Source: Proteobacteria bacterium UBA6921 (GTDB lineage Bacteria; Pseudomonadota; Gammaproteobacteria; SG8-11). From it: 45,280 nucleotides of DNA. The stretch is taken from assembly GCA_002450895.1 (NCBI GenBank), contig DKAR01000011.1:1-45280 (forward strand), read 5' to 3'. Made by a program: the position numbers and the translations under genes. The notes under the pieces are model-generated. The model did not search any database and was not told the origin of the DNA. It saw only the letters and a list, made by a program, of their open reading frames with translations. The first letter of the stretch is position 1, and the number at the start of each line of letters is the position of its first letter. This document shows positions 26,859-36,127 of this stretch, piece after piece.

Positions 26859-28283
26859 TCAGTTGCCAGAAGTTGAATCACTGATTTCGAGTTTCTTTAC
26901 TGCGAACTCGACGCCGGTCCATGTCCCTTCAAGTTCAACGAACACACCATCCGGAGGGGCTTTGCATGCCGGTGAGCAATTCGAAAGCGAAATTGGAATT
27001 CCAGCGACGCTGTAAGCGCCGTTCTCAGACATGATCGGCCCGCTAAGTTCGTCCGGCGATCCGGTCGGCTGCACGCGAATGATTTTTGTTGCGAGTAAAC
27101 CGCCGTCTGCAGTTTGCGCGAAGCGAATCGCAAGGCGATCCCCGACCGACATGTTCGAGAGGTTAAAGCTGCGCACCGCGTCGCGATCATCCCTGAAGAT
27201 CGTTTCGCCATCGATTTGAAGCGTGGCTCCCAGCAATTTAATTGTCGACGCGCTGGCGTTGGAATTCTGCAAGCCGGAAGTCGATCCAAACACGGCGATC
27301 GGCGTGAATTCAATCTGTGTCGCGTCAATGGTGCCATTTGCCAGTGCGATGCCTTGCACGCTGACGCGACGATCCACGACCAGGTTCATGGAGGTTCCAC
27401 CGATGTAGCGCGTCGCGGAAGAAACCGAGATCGAGACTTCGCCGAGGTTGAACGTGTTTTCCACAAGTCCTGCGGTAATGACGCCTTGGCCCGTCCACGG
27501 GTCGCCTTCCGTGGTTTGCGGAGGCTTGACCCCGGAGTCGCCGAGTTTGACCACATCCGCCGCGGTCCAGCTGTTGTTCACGATATTCTGTGTACCGCTC
27601 GCATCGACATACCAGCCCGCAATCAGGGAGCTTGCCAGCGGATAATTGACGTGGAGCGTTCCGATATCAAAACCGAAATCGGTAACGTTCGAAATCACAC
27701 CCTTCACGCCCAATGCGCCGCCGTCGTAGGCGAGACTCTTGAGTGCGACACGGGTCGCATGAATATCGCTGGCACCGGACGTGTGGCCGCTGATCTCCAC
27801 CACATTGCCCGGAACGATCTGCGAAATCGATTTCACGGAAGGAATCTTTGAATCAAACATGGTGTCTTCCGTAATCATCACGGTACGACCCATAACGTTT
27901 AATGTGCCGGTCTCCGAAAGCGGTGAGATCGACGCGGATAAAACCAAACCGTTGATGTCGCTGGCGTATTGCACGCGGCTCGCAGCGCCGGAGTGTCCAT
28001 TGGAATCCACCACGCCACGAACAGTAACGATCATTCCAACAGCAAGATCGAGTTCCGATTTGCGCACGCCGTCGACCACAATGCGAGACGATCCGGTTTC
28101 GAACTCAATACCATTTACGAACACGCTGCCGAAACCGGTAATTGGGCCGGTGTGGATGGTTTCGCGCGGCTGGCGTCCCGGCTGCACGCCGGTTCCCGAC
28201 TCGCCGCCACCGTCTGCGCACGCGCCGACCAGCAGGGTCAGTGCCATGAGTGCCAATGCGCGCCATTTCAAGGTACGTATCAT
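26859..28283 (-). CDS. DUF5666-type repeat lipoprotein
   Basis: This 474-residue lipoprotein has a signal sequence ending LLVGAC (Cys at residue 21), followed by a Gly-rich linker. The rest consists of several small beta-barrel-like units with the recurring pattern 'GxIxxFGSVFVNGIEFE...VGMIVTVRG...A..V.Y', typical of DUF5666. The clearest units lie at about 45-110, 110-180 and 185-250, with weaker ones after that. The likely place is the periplasmic face of a membrane; biochemical function is unknown. Its ATG overlaps the DUF6502 gene stop by four bases (ATGA). The two families often occur together in proteobacteria as far as I recall, so they form a conserved pair. A Cys pair (NCSPAC) lies near the C terminus. 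Confidence 0.85.
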   Translation of the reverse strand: MIRTLKWRALALMALTLLVGACADGGGESGTGVQPGRQPRETIHTGPITGFGSVFVNGIEFETGSSRIVVDGVRKSELDLAVGMIVTVRGVVDSNGHSGAASRVQYASDINGLVLSASISPLSETGTLNVMGRTVMITEDTMFDSKIPSVKSISQIVPGNVVEISGHTSGASDIHATRVALKSLAYDGGALGVKGVISNVTDFGFDIGTLHVNYPLASSLIAGWYVDASGTQNIVNNSWTAADVVKLGDSGVKPPQTTEGDPWTGQGVITAGLVENTFNLGEVSISVSSATRYIGGTSMNLVVDRRVSVQGIALANGTIDATQIEFTPIAVFGSTSGLQNSNASASTIKLLGATLQIDGETIFRDDRDAVRSFNLSNMSVGDRLAIRFAQTADGGLLATKIIRVQPTGSPDELSGPIMSENGAYSVAGIPISLSNCSPACKAPPDGVFVELEGTWTGVEFAVKKLEISDSTSGN

Positions 28284-29107
28284 GGCGTTTCCTTGTCCGG
28301 CGATTCTTCGAAGTAATAGATTCCGATTCCCGCCGCGCGCCGACCCGTGCCGGTCACCTGCGGATTGACGTCACGGTCGTGCTCGGAAACCCAGCGATCA
28401 AATTCCTCGAGAAGGGGTTGCCCCTTTTGGTTGACCAATTTGCGCAGCGGGACAAGCGATTCTTCGGGCAGGTTGTCGTAAAAAACCTTGCGTTGGAAAA
28501 ACGGGTTTGTCGCGCCTTGCAGGATGTTGTGATCAATCGTGGAAATCAGTCCCGAAACGTCCTGGCCCAGGATTCCGAGCTTCTCGTTTGCGCCATTGAC
28601 CGGAATGTAGCCGCGGGAAAGAAGTCTGACCCGGCCTCGCTTTTCGATGCTTGCGATCCCGACCTGCACCAGATCGTCCAGAATCGCGCGCGGCGGGACA
28701 TCGCCGCTGTAGGTGCGGACCAATGTGGCGAAGCTTCGTGCGTGCCCATCAAATGGGAGCTCGGCCGGTTGTCCGTCATTGTCGTGAAATCGCGAGTCAC
28801 GCACCCAACCTGATACGACTCTGGCGCCACGGTGGTGCTTTTCGACGCTGTACATCGACTCCGCATTTTCAAGCGTACTGATACGCAGTACTTCCTTGCG
28901 TGTCAGGCCGGTGATGGTGGCAATTCGGGAGTTTGTCTGCTTCTTGCCGGGAATGGAAAATTCGCTTTCGGCAACTTCAACGTACACGTACTTTGCGAGA
29001 TCTGCGAATGCGGCAAATGGAATTCCGTTCCGCAATAGAAGGCGTACCAATGGTCTTAACAACCGGTGTAAGGCCCTGAACAAAGCATTCCGCTGCTCGT
29101 TCGACAT
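28280..29107 (-). CDS. DUF6502 family protein
   Basis: This 275-residue soluble protein starts MSNEQRNALFRALHRLLRPLVRLLLRNGIPFAAFADLAKYVYVE, a conserved N-terminal helical block, followed by a segment with IATITGLTRKEVLRI that looks like a helix-turn-helix. The next part resembles a winged-helix regulator (SIEKRGRVRLLSRGYIP). Together these features match DUF6502. It is upstream of and coupled to the DUF5666 lipoprotein and may regulate it or act in the same pathway. No experimental role is known to me. No signal peptide is present, so it acts in the cytoplasm. Confidence 0.85.
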   Translation of the reverse strand: MSNEQRNALFRALHRLLRPLVRLLLRNGIPFAAFADLAKYVYVEVAESEFSIPGKKQTNSRIATITGLTRKEVLRISTLENAESMYSVEKHHRGARVVSGWVRDSRFHDNDGQPAELPFDGHARSFATLVRTYSGDVPPRAILDDLVQVGIASIEKRGRVRLLSRGYIPVNGANEKLGILGQDVSGLISTIDHNILQGATNPFFQRKVFYDNLPEESLVPLRKLVNQKGQPLLEEFDRWVSEHDRDVNPQVTGTGRRAAGIGIYYFEESPDKETP

Positions 29108-29299
29108 CGTCCTCTAACCCCGCCCCGTATAACTACATAACAATTCGTTTTGTGCCGCCCAATTTAATAGGTACGGTCTCTGGACAACAGTGCGCGATCT
29201 TCACTGGTTTCGTGACGAACTCGACAAATCCTGTTGCGGAAGGTGCTGCTGGGTGATCGGGCGATGCAGAGGTCAGCTATCGGAGGGTTACAGAGGCGA

Positions 29300-30232
29300 C
29301 TATTTGCTGCTTTCGAAGCGGTTCATGAATTTGAAAAGAGCGGGTAGGGCGATGAACAGAACCCCCGCAACCCAGGGCTGCTTGTGGCCGACCGGAATCA
29401 TTACGATGAAAAGCACAAACGCGGCAATCAACCCGTTGAGCATGTGAAGCGACAGGAGCTGACGCTTGTCCAGGCGCTCATACAGGAAGAATGTCATGAC
29501 ACTGATAAACAGGATTGTTGCCGCGAGATAGCCAAGCCATTTCAGCGATCCGGCAGGGGTATTTCCGCCACTGTCCCCAGCAGGCGAGGCGGAGGCCGGT
29601 AACGCCTGCGGAATCGGCGTGCCGATGGTCTCCACGGGGTCGCCGGGGTGGGTCTGATACCACGTGTCGATGTCGTCGACGACTCGGGCTGACCGAACCA
29701 GAATCTTGATCTTTGGCGTTTCGCCTTCGCGGGGAACGCCGAGGATGCGATTTACCGTCGTCCCACCGCTCTCCAGTCGTCCAAAAATCGTGTATTTGTC
29801 ATCGAGATGCGGCGCATCGGCGAGCAGGATCGAAAATGAACTGGTGGCACTGTTCGGATCATCCCAACGTGCCATGGAGAGAACGCCCTTCGTGTGCTTC
29901 AGGCTTGTACTGAATTCACCCGGAATTTTCTGATCGGCTGCATATTGCTCAGCCGTGAGCGGACTGACGCGATTTTTCACGTCCGTAAACTGAACGATGA
30001 AATTCGGAATGATTCGATAAGCGTGCGCCGTGTCATACGCGCCGAGGCGCGTGAGATTCAAAATTTGCTTTACGTGTTGCGGCGCGACCGTGGGGTAGAG
30101 GGCAAAAACAAGGTCGCCGTAATCGGTATTAAAGACGATTCGTTCACGCGCGACATCCGGCGTCAGTTCCGCATATGCAAGAGTGGGCAAAACCGCAAAC
30201 GCAAAAAAAGCAAAAAAAGCGCGCAATGTCAT
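29300..30232 (-). CDS. Membrane-anchored cyclophilin-type peptidyl-prolyl isomerase
   Basis: This 310-residue protein has a signal peptide ending AYA-E (residue 21). A cyclophilin domain (about 28-190) shows VFNTDYGDLVFALYP, RIIPNFIVQFTD, GVLSMAR and DDKYTIFGRLESG motifs of the PPIase fold. A Pro/Ser/Ala-rich linker (about 200-225) leads to three hydrophobic segments (about 228-250, 260-280 and 285-303), which are unusual for periplasmic cyclophilins. It would assist folding of exported proteins at the periplasmic face. The start overlaps the stop of the membrane protein upstream by four bases, so both are co-transcribed. Some active-site positions of classical cyclophilins (the Arg-Phe pair) appear altered here as RIIP, so activity may be low. 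Confidence 0.88.
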   Translation of the reverse strand: MTLRAFFAFFAFAVLPTLAYAELTPDVARERIVFNTDYGDLVFALYPTVAPQHVKQILNLTRLGAYDTAHAYRIIPNFIVQFTDVKNRVSPLTAEQYAADQKIPGEFSTSLKHTKGVLSMARWDDPNSATSSFSILLADAPHLDDKYTIFGRLESGGTTVNRILGVPREGETPKIKILVRSARVVDDIDTWYQTHPGDPVETIGTPIPQALPASASPAGDSGGNTPAGSLKWLGYLAATILFISVMTFFLYERLDKRQLLSLHMLNGLIAAFVLFIVMIPVGHKQPWVAGVLFIALPALFKFMNRFESSK

Positions 30233-31314
30233 CGCGCGGGCTCCGGTTCCGGCGTGCGACCGTGGATCAAATCCTCGATATTCATCATTAGCGGGTGCGA
30301 GACCGTCTGATTCTTCAGTTTCCAGATCACACCATCGACGAAGAAATGATGAATCTGGACCGCCGCAATGATGACACCCTCAGCAAATGGCGCAGGGGTT
30401 CCCGTCGATGCGCCAACTAGCGGCAGAACGTAGAACAGGCCGAGCCCTCCCAGAAAATTCAGTCCGCTCCAGCGCATAGTTTCCATGAATACGTAGCGTT
30501 TCGAGGGTGCGATGTTCAGCAATTGCATCTTTTCGCGAAGTTGTATGCCCCACGCAATCAGCACGTATTGAAGGCTGTGAAACATAGGAACGAATTCCTG
30601 GAATGACGGCGTGTATATCGACTGTACGAACCATACGTACTGGGTAATTGCCGGAAGCAGCACGATGGCCGGGATGATGCGCCGATTCTTGACGCACCAG
30701 TAAATCACCACGGCAATGAAGGCGGCGAACGCAGCCCACATCGCCCATTCCGCGGCGCTTGCGAGCCACTGCGGGACACCCAGACCGGGGTACTGGACAC
30801 CGTAATATTCGCGGCCGTCGCGCGTTGTTTCAGCGCGAATCGTTGACAGGAAAAATGTGCTGAACACAAACGACGACAACGCCATGCGCTCCCATTTTCC
30901 GACGCGCAGGCCCGATCGTCGCGCGTAGATCAGACTGATTCCGACGGTCTGCCCACTGAAGTGATACGGCGACCAGATCAAAAAGAGTTTTACGAAATAC
31001 GGAGCGACCGTCGTCGGGTAGGCAAAGCTCAAGACCACCGCGCCCAGTATCAGGAAGGGCACCACGATCGCGGTAATCGGATACTGCTGAATATTGGCGC
31101 GATTGTGGTACAGGCGATGGGTGGACATCGAGAAATGCGGCCAGTTGATGATCCACATCAAGAAGATCGCCAGCGAAATGGCCTCCGGCGTGCGTACCGG
31201 GGTATAGAACAGCGAAATTCCAATAAATGTGACTATTGAGGCGCCGCCGATGAAGAAGAAATCGACGGGCGCATTGACGAAATAAAGCGGCGCTGCAGGT
31301 TTGCTGTCAGTCAT
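30229..31314 (-). CDS. Polytopic membrane protein with clustered histidines, unknown function
   Basis: About 361 residues are encoded from MTDSKPAAP; ATG 31347 would add 11 residues. About eight to nine hydrophobic segments are visible. Conserved-looking motifs in or near them include NWPHFSMSTHRLYHN, WSPYHFSGQTVG, MFHSLQYVLIAWG and QIHHFFVDGVIWK. His-rich motifs of this kind at membrane boundaries occur in di-iron desaturase/hydroxylase-type and heme-binding membrane proteins, but the exact HxxxH/HxxHH pattern is not seen. I do not recognise the family. It is translationally coupled to the membrane-anchored cyclophilin downstream. Confidence 0.75.
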   Translation of the reverse strand: MTDSKPAAPLYFVNAPVDFFFIGGASIVTFIGISLFYTPVRTPEAISLAIFLMWIINWPHFSMSTHRLYHNRANIQQYPITAIVVPFLILGAVVLSFAYPTTVAPYFVKLFLIWSPYHFSGQTVGISLIYARRSGLRVGKWERMALSSFVFSTFFLSTIRAETTRDGREYYGVQYPGLGVPQWLASAAEWAMWAAFAAFIAVVIYWCVKNRRIIPAIVLLPAITQYVWFVQSIYTPSFQEFVPMFHSLQYVLIAWGIQLREKMQLLNIAPSKRYVFMETMRWSGLNFLGGLGLFYVLPLVGASTGTPAPFAEGVIIAAVQIHHFFVDGVIWKLKNQTVSHPLMMNIEDLIHGRTPEPEPAR

Positions 31315-31511
31315 TGAGCGGCTCGACGCCAAGACACATGGAAACATGGTACGGATTCGGCCGGTGCGCCGTAAACCCCCATCCGGAAAGTTAAATTGAT
31401 AACTTCGTCATGGACGGCCATGGGTTGTTGAGAAACAGGGGCCGCGGTTGACCTGCGGTCGCCGGGGTGAAACGGGCATGGTAGCCTATGGGCCGTTCAG
31501 GGGGCTTCCAA

Positions 31512-34223
31512 ATGAAAAGTGACCGAATTCGGAACGGTTGCGGTGACCGTGCGGGTCTGCCCGCTCTCCTTTTTTTACTGATTTTCGCACTTGTTGCCTG
31601 CGGTGGCGGCGGCGGGGGGGGCGGAAGCTTCACTGCGACGAGTTACAAGCCCGAGGGATTCGCCGCAATTGCGGGCGATCAGGCGGCGTATCTGCATTGG
31701 CCGCGCGTGGCCGCGGCGACCAGTTACAACCTGTACTGGGCGACAGCGCCGGGTGTTTCGTATTCCAGCAACAAAACCAATTCAACCGAAGCCCACTACG
31801 AACAATCCGGACTGACCAACGGAACGACGTATTACTACGCGTACAGCATTGTAACGGCGGAAGGTGAAAGCAGTCTGTCCACCGAGGCTTCGATTGTTCC
31901 CAATAGCCAGAGCGCCGCGATACCGGAGCCCGTCGATGCGCACATGGGTGACGGACGCGTTGAGATTCGGTGGAACGGTGTTGCGGGCGCGACGGCCTAC
32001 AACGTCTACTGGCAATCATCGACCGGCGTTACGACATCCAGCACCGCGATCACAGATGCGACTTCGCCAACACTCGTCACCGGGTTGACGAACGGAAAAC
32101 CATATTACTTTGTAGTGACTGCCCAGACGTCGGGCGGGGAAAGCGCCTTGTCAACAGAAGTCGTAGCGGTCCCGTTCTTGTCAGAGCCGTTGCGACCGAC
32201 GGCGGTGGCCGTGACCTCCGGCAGCGGATCGGCGACGTTGTCCTGGCAGCCGGTGGCCGGAGCAACGTCTTACGACATCTATTGGGGAAAGAGCGCCGGA
32301 ATTTCTTCAGCGTCAGAGAAAATCTCTACCACGGGCACATCCTATACACAGACCGGACTAACAAATAACACGCGCTATTACTACGCCATAGCGGCGAATA
32401 ATTCGCGGGGCTCGAGCGAGCTGTCGCGTGAACTGGCAACAACACCGGCCGCTTCGATAAGTACGATTCCATCCGGTGTGAAAGTGCTTGCCGGCAGCAA
32501 GAGCGCGACGATCACGTGGCCCGATGTTTTGGGTGCGAGCAGTTACACCCTGCGCTGGTACACGAGTGGTGGTGCGACCCAAACCATAACTGATGTAACT
32601 TCGCCGTACGTACATGCTGGCCGCACTGCAGGAACAACAGTCTTTTACAGCGTGTCTGCCGTTATTTCCGGGACAACGGGGACGCCTTCTGCTGAAGTCG
32701 CGGTGACTCCGAGTGATGATGCGCCGGCCACGCCGCGCCGCTTGGTTGCGCGGGCGGGGCGAGAACAGATTTCTGTGGAATCCGATGAAATCGACGATGC
32801 ACTTCGATACAACATTTACTGGAACGCAACGGGAAATGTGACCACCGGCGATGTCGTGATTGAGAACGTCACACTACCGTACACACAACTATCCCTGACC
32901 AATGGCACTCGGTACTACTACCGGCTTGCCGCGTTGAATCGGGAAGGCCAGTCCTCGCTTTCAGATGAGAACTCCATTGTTCCGAATGCGACGCGGATTG
33001 CGGATGTTGTTGCAGCTGTCACTGATTCGAAGTTGCAGGCTTGCATCAACGGCACGGCAGCAGCGTTCGGTTGGTTTTACCTTCATCAGGCGATTTCCAT
33101 CGAGTGTAGCGGTCAAGGCGCCCTGGATCTGACCGGCTTGGCGCAGTTCACGAATTTGATTCGCTTGTTTTTGGAATCAAATACATCCACGACCGGTCTG
33201 ACCGAGCTGGATTCGCTTTCGAATCTCTCGGTATTTGGTGTTGGAAACAGCGACATCTCGGATTTGAGTGTGCTGGACGGACACTTCAACGTATTCGCCT
33301 TCCGGGCTAACGCCAATGCAGTAGTCGATCTGTCTCCATTGTCCGGACATACCGCAATGACGGAGCTATATCTTCAAGACAATGGATTTACAGATCTCAC
33401 GCCGATCGCTGCCCTTGATCGGATGCAGTATCTCTGGATTGGTCACAACGCGGCAACGCCGGGGCAGATTTCAGACTTGTCGCCGCTGAATGGCATGACG
33501 AGCATGTTGGATTTGCGGGTAGAAAACAATCGCGTTTCAAACCTGTCTCCGGTTGCTGGAATGACACAAATGCAGGTTCTCTGGGCGGAACACGATCCAG
33601 CGGATGGGAGCAAACTTTCTGATATCAGCGCGCTACAAAATTTGACGGCGTTGCAGGACTTGCGCCTTTCACACAACGCAATCAGTACACTGACGCCGCT
33701 TGGCGGAATGAAAAATTTGCAGGTGTTGGTTCTGTTCGACAACCAGGTGACGGCGCTCAGCGCGTTGGCTCCCATTACCAGCCTGGTCAGCCTGGATTTG
33801 GGGAGTAATTCCATCCAGCAGGCGTATCTGGATTCAATTTCCGGATTAACCAACCTGACGCGGCTGGTGATCAGCGACAACGTGATCAGCAGCCTGACAC
33901 CGGTTTCCGGACTGACCAATCTCAAAGAGCTCTACGCGGGATACAACGTGATCCAGGATGCGAGTCCGGCCGCGGCATTGACCAATCTTGAAGTGCTGGA
34001 CCTCACCAAAAACAGCTTGGGCGACGCGTCGGTTGGCAAGATTTCAACCTTGGTCAGTCTCACAAAAGCGACGCAAATCCTGCTGGCGTTAAATCCGCTG
34101 ATCTCGTGCAGCGAGGTCCAGGTGCTTATCAACACATTGGGGGCGTCGGTTGTCGATATCGACGGCGATATCAATTCGTCCGACGATCCCGCGTCAAATC
34201 AGATTGGTGTGAACTGCAGTTGA
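31512..34223 (+). CDS. Lipoprotein with five fibronectin-III domains and leucine-rich repeats
   Basis: About 903 residues are encoded from ATG 31512, preceded by AGGGGG; an earlier in-frame ATG (31488) is less likely. A signal sequence ends in LIFALVAC followed by a Gly run, making it a lipoprotein. Five fibronectin type III domains with repeated YNLYWAT...GLTNGTTYYY patterns span about residues 45-490. SDS22-like leucine-rich repeats of about 22 residues (DLSPLNGMTSMLDLRVENNRVSNL type) span about 530-865. The C terminus has a Cys pair (ISCS and VNCS). It is likely surface-exposed and used for adhesion or protein interaction. It converges on the histidine kinase gene with only three bases between the stops. 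Confidence 0.88.
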   Translation: MKSDRIRNGCGDRAGLPALLFLLIFALVACGGGGGGGGSFTATSYKPEGFAAIAGDQAAYLHWPRVAAATSYNLYWATAPGVSYSSNKTNSTEAHYEQSGLTNGTTYYYAYSIVTAEGESSLSTEASIVPNSQSAAIPEPVDAHMGDGRVEIRWNGVAGATAYNVYWQSSTGVTTSSTAITDATSPTLVTGLTNGKPYYFVVTAQTSGGESALSTEVVAVPFLSEPLRPTAVAVTSGSGSATLSWQPVAGATSYDIYWGKSAGISSASEKISTTGTSYTQTGLTNNTRYYYAIAANNSRGSSELSRELATTPAASISTIPSGVKVLAGSKSATITWPDVLGASSYTLRWYTSGGATQTITDVTSPYVHAGRTAGTTVFYSVSAVISGTTGTPSAEVAVTPSDDAPATPRRLVARAGREQISVESDEIDDALRYNIYWNATGNVTTGDVVIENVTLPYTQLSLTNGTRYYYRLAALNREGQSSLSDENSIVPNATRIADVVAAVTDSKLQACINGTAAAFGWFYLHQAISIECSGQGALDLTGLAQFTNLIRLFLESNTSTTGLTELDSLSNLSVFGVGNSDISDLSVLDGHFNVFAFRANANAVVDLSPLSGHTAMTELYLQDNGFTDLTPIAALDRMQYLWIGHNAATPGQISDLSPLNGMTSMLDLRVENNRVSNLSPVAGMTQMQVLWAEHDPADGSKLSDISALQNLTALQDLRLSHNAISTLTPLGGMKNLQVLVLFDNQVTALSALAPITSLVSLDLGSNSIQQAYLDSISGLTNLTRLVISDNVISSLTPVSGLTNLKELYAGYNVIQDASPAAALTNLEVLDLTKNSLGDASVGKISTLVSLTKATQILLALNPLISCSEVQVLINTLGASVVDIDGDINSSDDPASNQIGVNCS

Positions 34224-34226
34224 TCG

Positions 34227-36056
34227 CTACATCGCGTCGGCATGCGGTGTGTTTTCCACCGCGGCGATTTTTGCGCGGATCGTGAAGTGAAACGTCGACC
34301 CGATTCCTTCGATACTTTCCACCCACATTTTCCCGCCCATCATTTCGCACAGTTGCTTGCTGATCGCGAGCCCGAGGCCGGTGCCGCCGTATTTGCGGTT
34401 GCTTGAGGGGTCCACCTGGCTAAATGCCTTGAACAAACGATCAAAGCGTTGCGCCGGGATACCTATGCCGCTGTCGCGCACACTGAAATGAAATTCCCAT
34501 CCGTCATGGTCCGCGCGCGGATCGGCATCGACATTGATTTCCACTGAACCACGTTCGGTAAATTTGATCGCGTTGTTGGCGAGATTTACAAGAATCTGCC
34601 GCAGGCGCGCGTCATCCCCGATGATGCGTGGCGGAACGTTTTGCGATACATGCACGAAGAAATCGATGTTCTTTTCTTTGGCGCGGACCGCAACGATGTC
34701 ACGCACGGCGTTGACGTTGGCGCGCAGATCGAACGGACCGGAATCGAGCTCCATCTTGCCGGCCTCGATTCGCGAAATATCCAGCACGGCAGAGATGATG
34801 CTTTGCAGGTGGCGCGCCGCTTCCACGATCTTCTGCAGGTCCGGTATTACGCCGGACAGACCATGGTCAACCACCGTGTCCTGCACCAGTTCACTGTAGC
34901 CAATGATGGCATTCAATGGGGTACGCAACTCGTGGCTCATGTTGGCCAGGAAAATCGACTTGGCCTGCGCCGAAGACTGAGCGTTCGCAACGGCTTTTTC
35001 GAGGTCAATCTGGGAAGTGATGTTTTGCATCAGGTGATTGATGTGCTGTGCCAGAGCGCTAAGCTCATCGCTGCCAAGCACTGTAACGCGGCGCGACATT
35101 TCTCCGCCCATCGCAATGGTGTTTACTTCTTCGGTAATGCGCTCGACACGCGCCAGGACCATGCGTTCAAGATTCACCAAGGTAATTGCAATGAATACGA
35201 CGCCAACCACAAGCAGTGCGCCGAGCAGATAACCCATGGTGGAGCGCGCCTGGGCATAAACATCGCGTTTGGCCGACATGCGCAGCAGTGCAACCGGTCG
35301 CCGTGATTGGTCCAGCATGATCTGGTAAGCCGCGTAGATGTTGTCATCCAGCGGCGTAAGGTAAGGGCCCGTCTCGCCGTGTTTGAGATGTTCCCACGCT
35401 TCAGCAAAATCATCCTGCAATTCGCCGACGATGCTGCTGACCGCGAGGTCCATCTGAATCAGTTCGCCAAGGCGTTTCAGTGCGTTCTCGTCCAATACGC
35501 GGCCGATCACCAACGATCCGGCATTGCCAGTCGAATTCAAGGCCGCTTCTACCGGATGCGCAGCGAACAACAGCAGTGTCGATCCGGCCCGTAACAGTCC
35601 ATGTTTGCCTGCGGTCGAATTCGGGTTGAACAACAATCCATCCTGGCGTGTCATTAATGGAGAAATTTTCGCGGCAACACCGGTCGCGGCGCCGTTTGTG
35701 TGGTCGTAGCTTTGTGCGAACCGGACCACGCCGTTTCGGTCCGCATAGATCAACAGGTCGACGCGAAGAGTGTCGAAGGTGTCGGGTGTCAGGTACTTCT
35801 CGGGGAACTCGGGGAATCGGCCGTCCAGAAAGTTCGCTGCCAGATCCCAAACCGCGTAGTCGCGGGTAAACGAATCCAGCTGTTGCAACTCGCGCTCGAT
35901 GGCAAGCTGCATCCGAACCGAATTTTCGCGCATTTGCGAAGTTTCCAGTTCGGAAAATCCGCGATCCAGAATCAATACCGTTGCACCGTAGACAGCTGCA
36001 ATCAGGCCAAACAACGTCAGGCCGACGATCAGCAGCGTCTTGTTACGCAGAGTCAT
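34227..36056 (-). CDS. CHASE4-HAMP sensor histidine kinase
   Basis: About 609 residues are encoded from MTLRNKTLLI; ATG 36077 would add seven. A transmembrane helix (about 8-30) and a periplasmic CHASE4-like sensor domain (about 33-265; FTRDYAVWDLAANFLDG is typical) come first. A second transmembrane helix (about 275-295) and a HAMP segment follow. The HisKA domain has MSHELRTPLNAIIGYSELV with the phospho-accepting His. The HATPase domain shows the N box (VNLANNAIKFT), G1 (DSGIGIP), F box and G2 (GGTGLGLAIS). It has no receiver domain and no response regulator gene nearby, so it is an orphan kinase. It lies downstream of the ankyrin gene on the same strand. Confidence 0.92.
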   Translation of the reverse strand: MTLRNKTLLIVGLTLFGLIAAVYGATVLILDRGFSELETSQMRENSVRMQLAIERELQQLDSFTRDYAVWDLAANFLDGRFPEFPEKYLTPDTFDTLRVDLLIYADRNGVVRFAQSYDHTNGAATGVAAKISPLMTRQDGLLFNPNSTAGKHGLLRAGSTLLLFAAHPVEAALNSTGNAGSLVIGRVLDENALKRLGELIQMDLAVSSIVGELQDDFAEAWEHLKHGETGPYLTPLDDNIYAAYQIMLDQSRRPVALLRMSAKRDVYAQARSTMGYLLGALLVVGVVFIAITLVNLERMVLARVERITEEVNTIAMGGEMSRRVTVLGSDELSALAQHINHLMQNITSQIDLEKAVANAQSSAQAKSIFLANMSHELRTPLNAIIGYSELVQDTVVDHGLSGVIPDLQKIVEAARHLQSIISAVLDISRIEAGKMELDSGPFDLRANVNAVRDIVAVRAKEKNIDFFVHVSQNVPPRIIGDDARLRQILVNLANNAIKFTERGSVEINVDADPRADHDGWEFHFSVRDSGIGIPAQRFDRLFKAFSQVDPSSNRKYGGTGLGLAISKQLCEMMGGKMWVESIEGIGSTFHFTIRAKIAAVENTPHADAM

Positions 36057-36077
36057 GACAATAATGCACCGCACCAT

Positions 36078-36099
36078 GACCCGGCATCATCGCCGGGTC
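36078..36099 (-). repeat. Intergenic hairpin between ankyrin gene and kinase gene
   Basis: GACCCGGC (36078-36085) and GCCGGGTC (36092-36099) form a perfect 8-bp stem with a 6-base loop just before the kinase start region. There is no T-tract, so it may be an RNA-stability or attenuating structure in the shared transcript. Confidence 0.5.
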
Positions 36100-36127
36100 G
36101 ATGGTTATGTATCGGATCAGAAAGGAC

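Noticed and set aside
27114..27851. 245-codon plus-strand frame opposite the DUF5666 gene
   Set aside because: It lies fully within a well-supported gene on the other strand and shows no domain.
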